This document shows positions 62,382 through 64,000 of a stretch of 64,000 nt of DNA, in pieces. The DNA comes from Marinoscillum sp040222955. Its GTDB lineage: Bacteria > Bacteroidota > Bacteroidia > Cytophagales > Cyclobacteriaceae. The first letter of the stretch is position 1, and each line of letters begins with the position of its first letter. A program made the position numbers and the translations under genes. The notes beneath the pieces were generated by a model. That model saw only the letters and a program-made list of their open reading frames with translations, had not been told where the DNA came from and made no database searches. The stretch covers positions 1-64,000 of the forward strand of contig NZ_JAVKCA010000022.1 in NCBI RefSeq assembly GCF_040222955.1, read 5' to 3'.

Positions 62382-62606
62382 TTATTGATTTTCCCTCAAA
62401 CGATCATGGAGTATCCCAAGCCTGCCAGGTGCTCCCGACTCCCGCTCTTCGTCCTCTTCCAGCTGAGTCTGCTCGATCCTATCCTCCTCACGCAACCGGT
62501 CGTCCTGAAAGTAGACATTGTGCCAGGCAATCATAAACCCAATGACGCAAACCCAGAGAAACCTCCGGAATGCCTGTAAAAGCACTGAAAATCGATTGGT
62601 GGACAT
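62382..62606 (-). CDS. Small membrane protein of unknown function
   Basis: A 74-residue product from the Met at 62606 (MSTNRFSVLLQAFRRF), with one membrane helix (about 13-31, FRRFLWVCVIGFMIAWHNVYF) and a very charged C-terminus (RLREEDRIEQTQLEEDEERE). No family recognised. It lies between the oxidoreductase gene and the clpB terminator. Confidence 0.45.
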   Translation of the reverse strand: MSTNRFSVLLQAFRRFLWVCVIGFMIAWHNVYFQDDRLREEDRIEQTQLEEDEERESGAPGRLGILHDRLRENQ

Positions 62607-62622
62607 AGGCAACAAAAAAACA

Positions 62623-62645
62623 AAGCCAGCTTAAAAAGCTGGCTT
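62623..62645 (-). terminator. clpB terminator
   Basis: AAGCCAGCTT and AAGCTGGCTT form a perfect 10-base stem with a 3-base loop; on the minus strand a T-rich run follows. It lies 11 bases after the clpB stop. Confidence 0.85.
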
Positions 62646-62655
62646 CTGGTCAATT

Positions 62656-64000
62656 TTACTCAACTTCTACCTCATCGAGGTTAATAAACTCAATCTTGTT
62701 CTCATCTGATAGTGTAACGCCGATTACCGCATCCTTGATGATTTTACCACTCAGAATATCCTTGGAAAGTTCATTAAGAATCTCTCTTTGCAGTACCCGC
62801 TTAAGTGGTCGGGCACCAAACTGCGGGTCAAAACCGATTTTACCCAGGTAATCCAACACTTTGTTATCTGCCTCTATCTTGATCCCGTTTTCCTCTAACC
62901 GTTTCTGAATCAGCTTAAACTGGATGGCCACTATCTTTCTCAGGTCTGTCTTACTGAGTGGTCTGAACATGATGGTTTCATCCACACGGTTGAGAAACTC
63001 TGGCCGCACAGATCGCTTGAGCAGCTCGAAAACTTCATTCCTGGTCTCTGCTATCAATCCTTCGGCATTCTCATCCGTCAGATTTTCAAACCGCTCCTGG
63101 ATCAATCCGGAACCGATGTTGGTGGTCATGATGATGATTGTATTTTTGAAGTTAGCCACCCGGCCCTTGTTGTCTGTCAGGCGCCCGTCATCCAACACCT
63201 GTAGCAGGATGTTGAACACGTCCGGATGTGCTTTCTCTATTTCATCCAGCAAGATCACGCTGTAGGGTTTTCTCCTGACCGATTCTGTCAATTGGCCACC
63301 TTCGTCATAGCCTACGTATCCCGGAGGCGCTCCTATGAGCCTGCTCACCGCATGGCGTTCCTGATATTCGGACATGTCTATGCGCACCATGGCATTCTCG
63401 TCGTTGAAAAGGTAATCAGCCAGTGCTTTGGCCAATTCAGTCTTACCAACTCCCGTGGTGCCCAAAAAGATAAAGGAACCAATAGGCCTTTTTGGATCGT
63501 GCAGGCCAGCCCTGCTTCTCCTTACCGCATCGGCCACTGCCATGATGGCCTCTTCCTGGCCAGCTATTCGTTTGCCAAGTTCCGTCTCGAGGTGAAGGAG
63601 CTTTTCGCGATCGCTCTGAAGCATTTTGGATACCGGAATACCTGTCCATCTGGCAATCACTTCAGCAATGTCCTCGCTGTCCACTTCTTCTTTCAGCAGC
63701 GACTTCTCGCCCTGCATATCAGAAAGTTGCTCTTTGTAAGCCTCCAGTTTCTTCTCAGACTCCACGATCTTTCCATACCTGATCTCCGCTACCAGACCGA
63801 AATCTCCTGAACGTTCTGCCTGCTCGGCTTCCGTCTTGTAACGCTCGATATTTTCCTTTTCTGACCGTAAACCCTGAATTACAGCTTTTTCGTTTTCCCA
63901 TTTAGCCTTCAGCTCATTTCGTCGGCCTGTAAGGTCTGCAATCTCTTTACTCAGCTCATGCTCTTTCTGCTTATCCTTTTCCCTGCGAATAGCCTCACGC
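62656..64000 (-). CDS. clpB: ATP-dependent chaperone ClpB (partial, N-terminus beyond window)
   Basis: The C-terminal part of the disaggregase ClpB, which works with DnaK to rescue aggregated proteins. The frame is open to the window's right edge, so the N-terminal domain and first AAA module are outside. Visible parts are the end of the coiled-coil middle domain (EAEQAERSGDFGLVAEIRYG), the second AAA module with Walker A GTTGVGKTELAKAL, Walker B VILLDEIEKAHPD, and the C-terminal D2-small domain. No GGx ClpP-loop is seen, which fits ClpB. Confidence 0.97.
   Translation of the reverse strand, partial: REAIRREKDKQKEHELSKEIADLTGRRNELKAKWENEKAVIQGLRSEKENIERYKTEAEQAERSGDFGLVAEIRYGKIVESEKKLEAYKEQLSDMQGEKSLLKEEVDSEDIAEVIARWTGIPVSKMLQSDREKLLHLETELGKRIAGQEEAIMAVADAVRRSRAGLHDPKRPIGSFIFLGTTGVGKTELAKALADYLFNDENAMVRIDMSEYQERHAVSRLIGAPPGYVGYDEGGQLTESVRRKPYSVILLDEIEKAHPDVFNILLQVLDDGRLTDNKGRVANFKNTIIIMTTNIGSGLIQERFENLTDENAEGLIAETRNEVFELLKRSVRPEFLNRVDETIMFRPLSKTDLRKIVAIQFKLIQKRLEENGIKIEADNKVLDYLGKIGFDPQFGARPLKRVLQREILNELSKDILSGKIIKDAVIGVTLSDENKIEFINLDEVEVE

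Noticed and set aside
1..64000. CRISPR arrays, insertion sequences or prophage genes
   Set aside because: No regularly spaced repeats, transposase, integrase or phage structural genes were seen; base and gene composition look uniform.

Overview
The window looks like a chromosomal segment of a marine-type member of the Bacteroidota, most likely order Cytophagales. I base this on a fused SecDF, a type IX secretion (T9SS) C-terminal sorting domain on the amylase, a SusE/F-type starch-binding lipoprotein, many TonB-plug and carboxypeptidase-regulatory proteins, a CrtD-type carotenoid desaturase, a DUF2480 protein, weak Shine-Dalgarno sequences, and Bacteroidota -7 promoter elements (TAnnTTTG) upstream of several genes. 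The genus cannot be fixed from sequence alone. I see no rRNA, tRNA, CRISPR array, insertion sequence or phage.

Layout. 1-459: gene-free, with a leftward promoter for a gene outside the window. 460-3958 (minus): translation/RNA-processing operon rpmH-rnpA-ctpA-tsaB-DUF2480. 4133-9451 (minus): adenosine kinase with a glycerophosphodiesterase, two tandem paralogous barrel-like proteins of unknown function, and a metallophosphoesterase. 9557-24736: carbohydrate region. On the minus strand lie a sodium/solute symporter, glpK, glpD and a GH13 alpha-glucosidase in one tight operon, preceded by a GH37 trehalase, a vanadium-haloperoxidase-type protein and a large T9SS-secreted GH13 amylase. Divergent from the amylase is a SusE/F-like lipoprotein. 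Two CG-centred LacI-type operator candidates sharing TGAAAACG lie upstream of the symporter operon and between the amylase and the SusE/F gene.

24737-25223 holds a possible 26-residue membrane peptide, inverted repeats and a structured stretch ending in a terminator. 25224-27985 (minus): ArsR regulator, YjjG-type HAD phosphatase and pruA. 28127-32845: small exported or membrane proteins and an M19 dipeptidase. 32904-38320: divergent kynurenine (tryptophan) catabolism cluster (aldehyde dehydrogenase and SDR on minus; 3-hydroxyanthranilate dioxygenase, kynureninase and kynurenine monooxygenase on plus). 38292-43872: a small helical protein, carotenoid desaturase crtD, an MltF-like lytic transglycosylase, and dxs.

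44013-52652 is mostly housekeeping: scpA, ndk, a DHH phosphoesterase, two FKBP-like lipoproteins, rdgB, udk and secDF. 52787-58667 is a series of cell-envelope genes (MG2/TonB-plug protein, carboxypeptidase-regulatory protein, barrel transporter). 58803-60984: a 55-residue CVGCGS protein, a small MscS-type channel, a TonB-like protein and a YefM-YoeB toxin-antitoxin pair. 61012-64000 (minus): a Gfo/Idh/MocA oxidoreductase with a Tat-like signal, a small membrane protein, and clpB cut by the window end.

How the genes work together. The central carbohydrate region can be read as a pathway for alpha-glucosides plus glycerol. Hydrolysis of trehalose or of a glucosyl-glycerol-type solute would release glucose and glycerol, and GlpK and GlpD would carry glycerol to dihydroxyacetone phosphate. 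This substrate assignment is inference from gene company, not proven by sequence.
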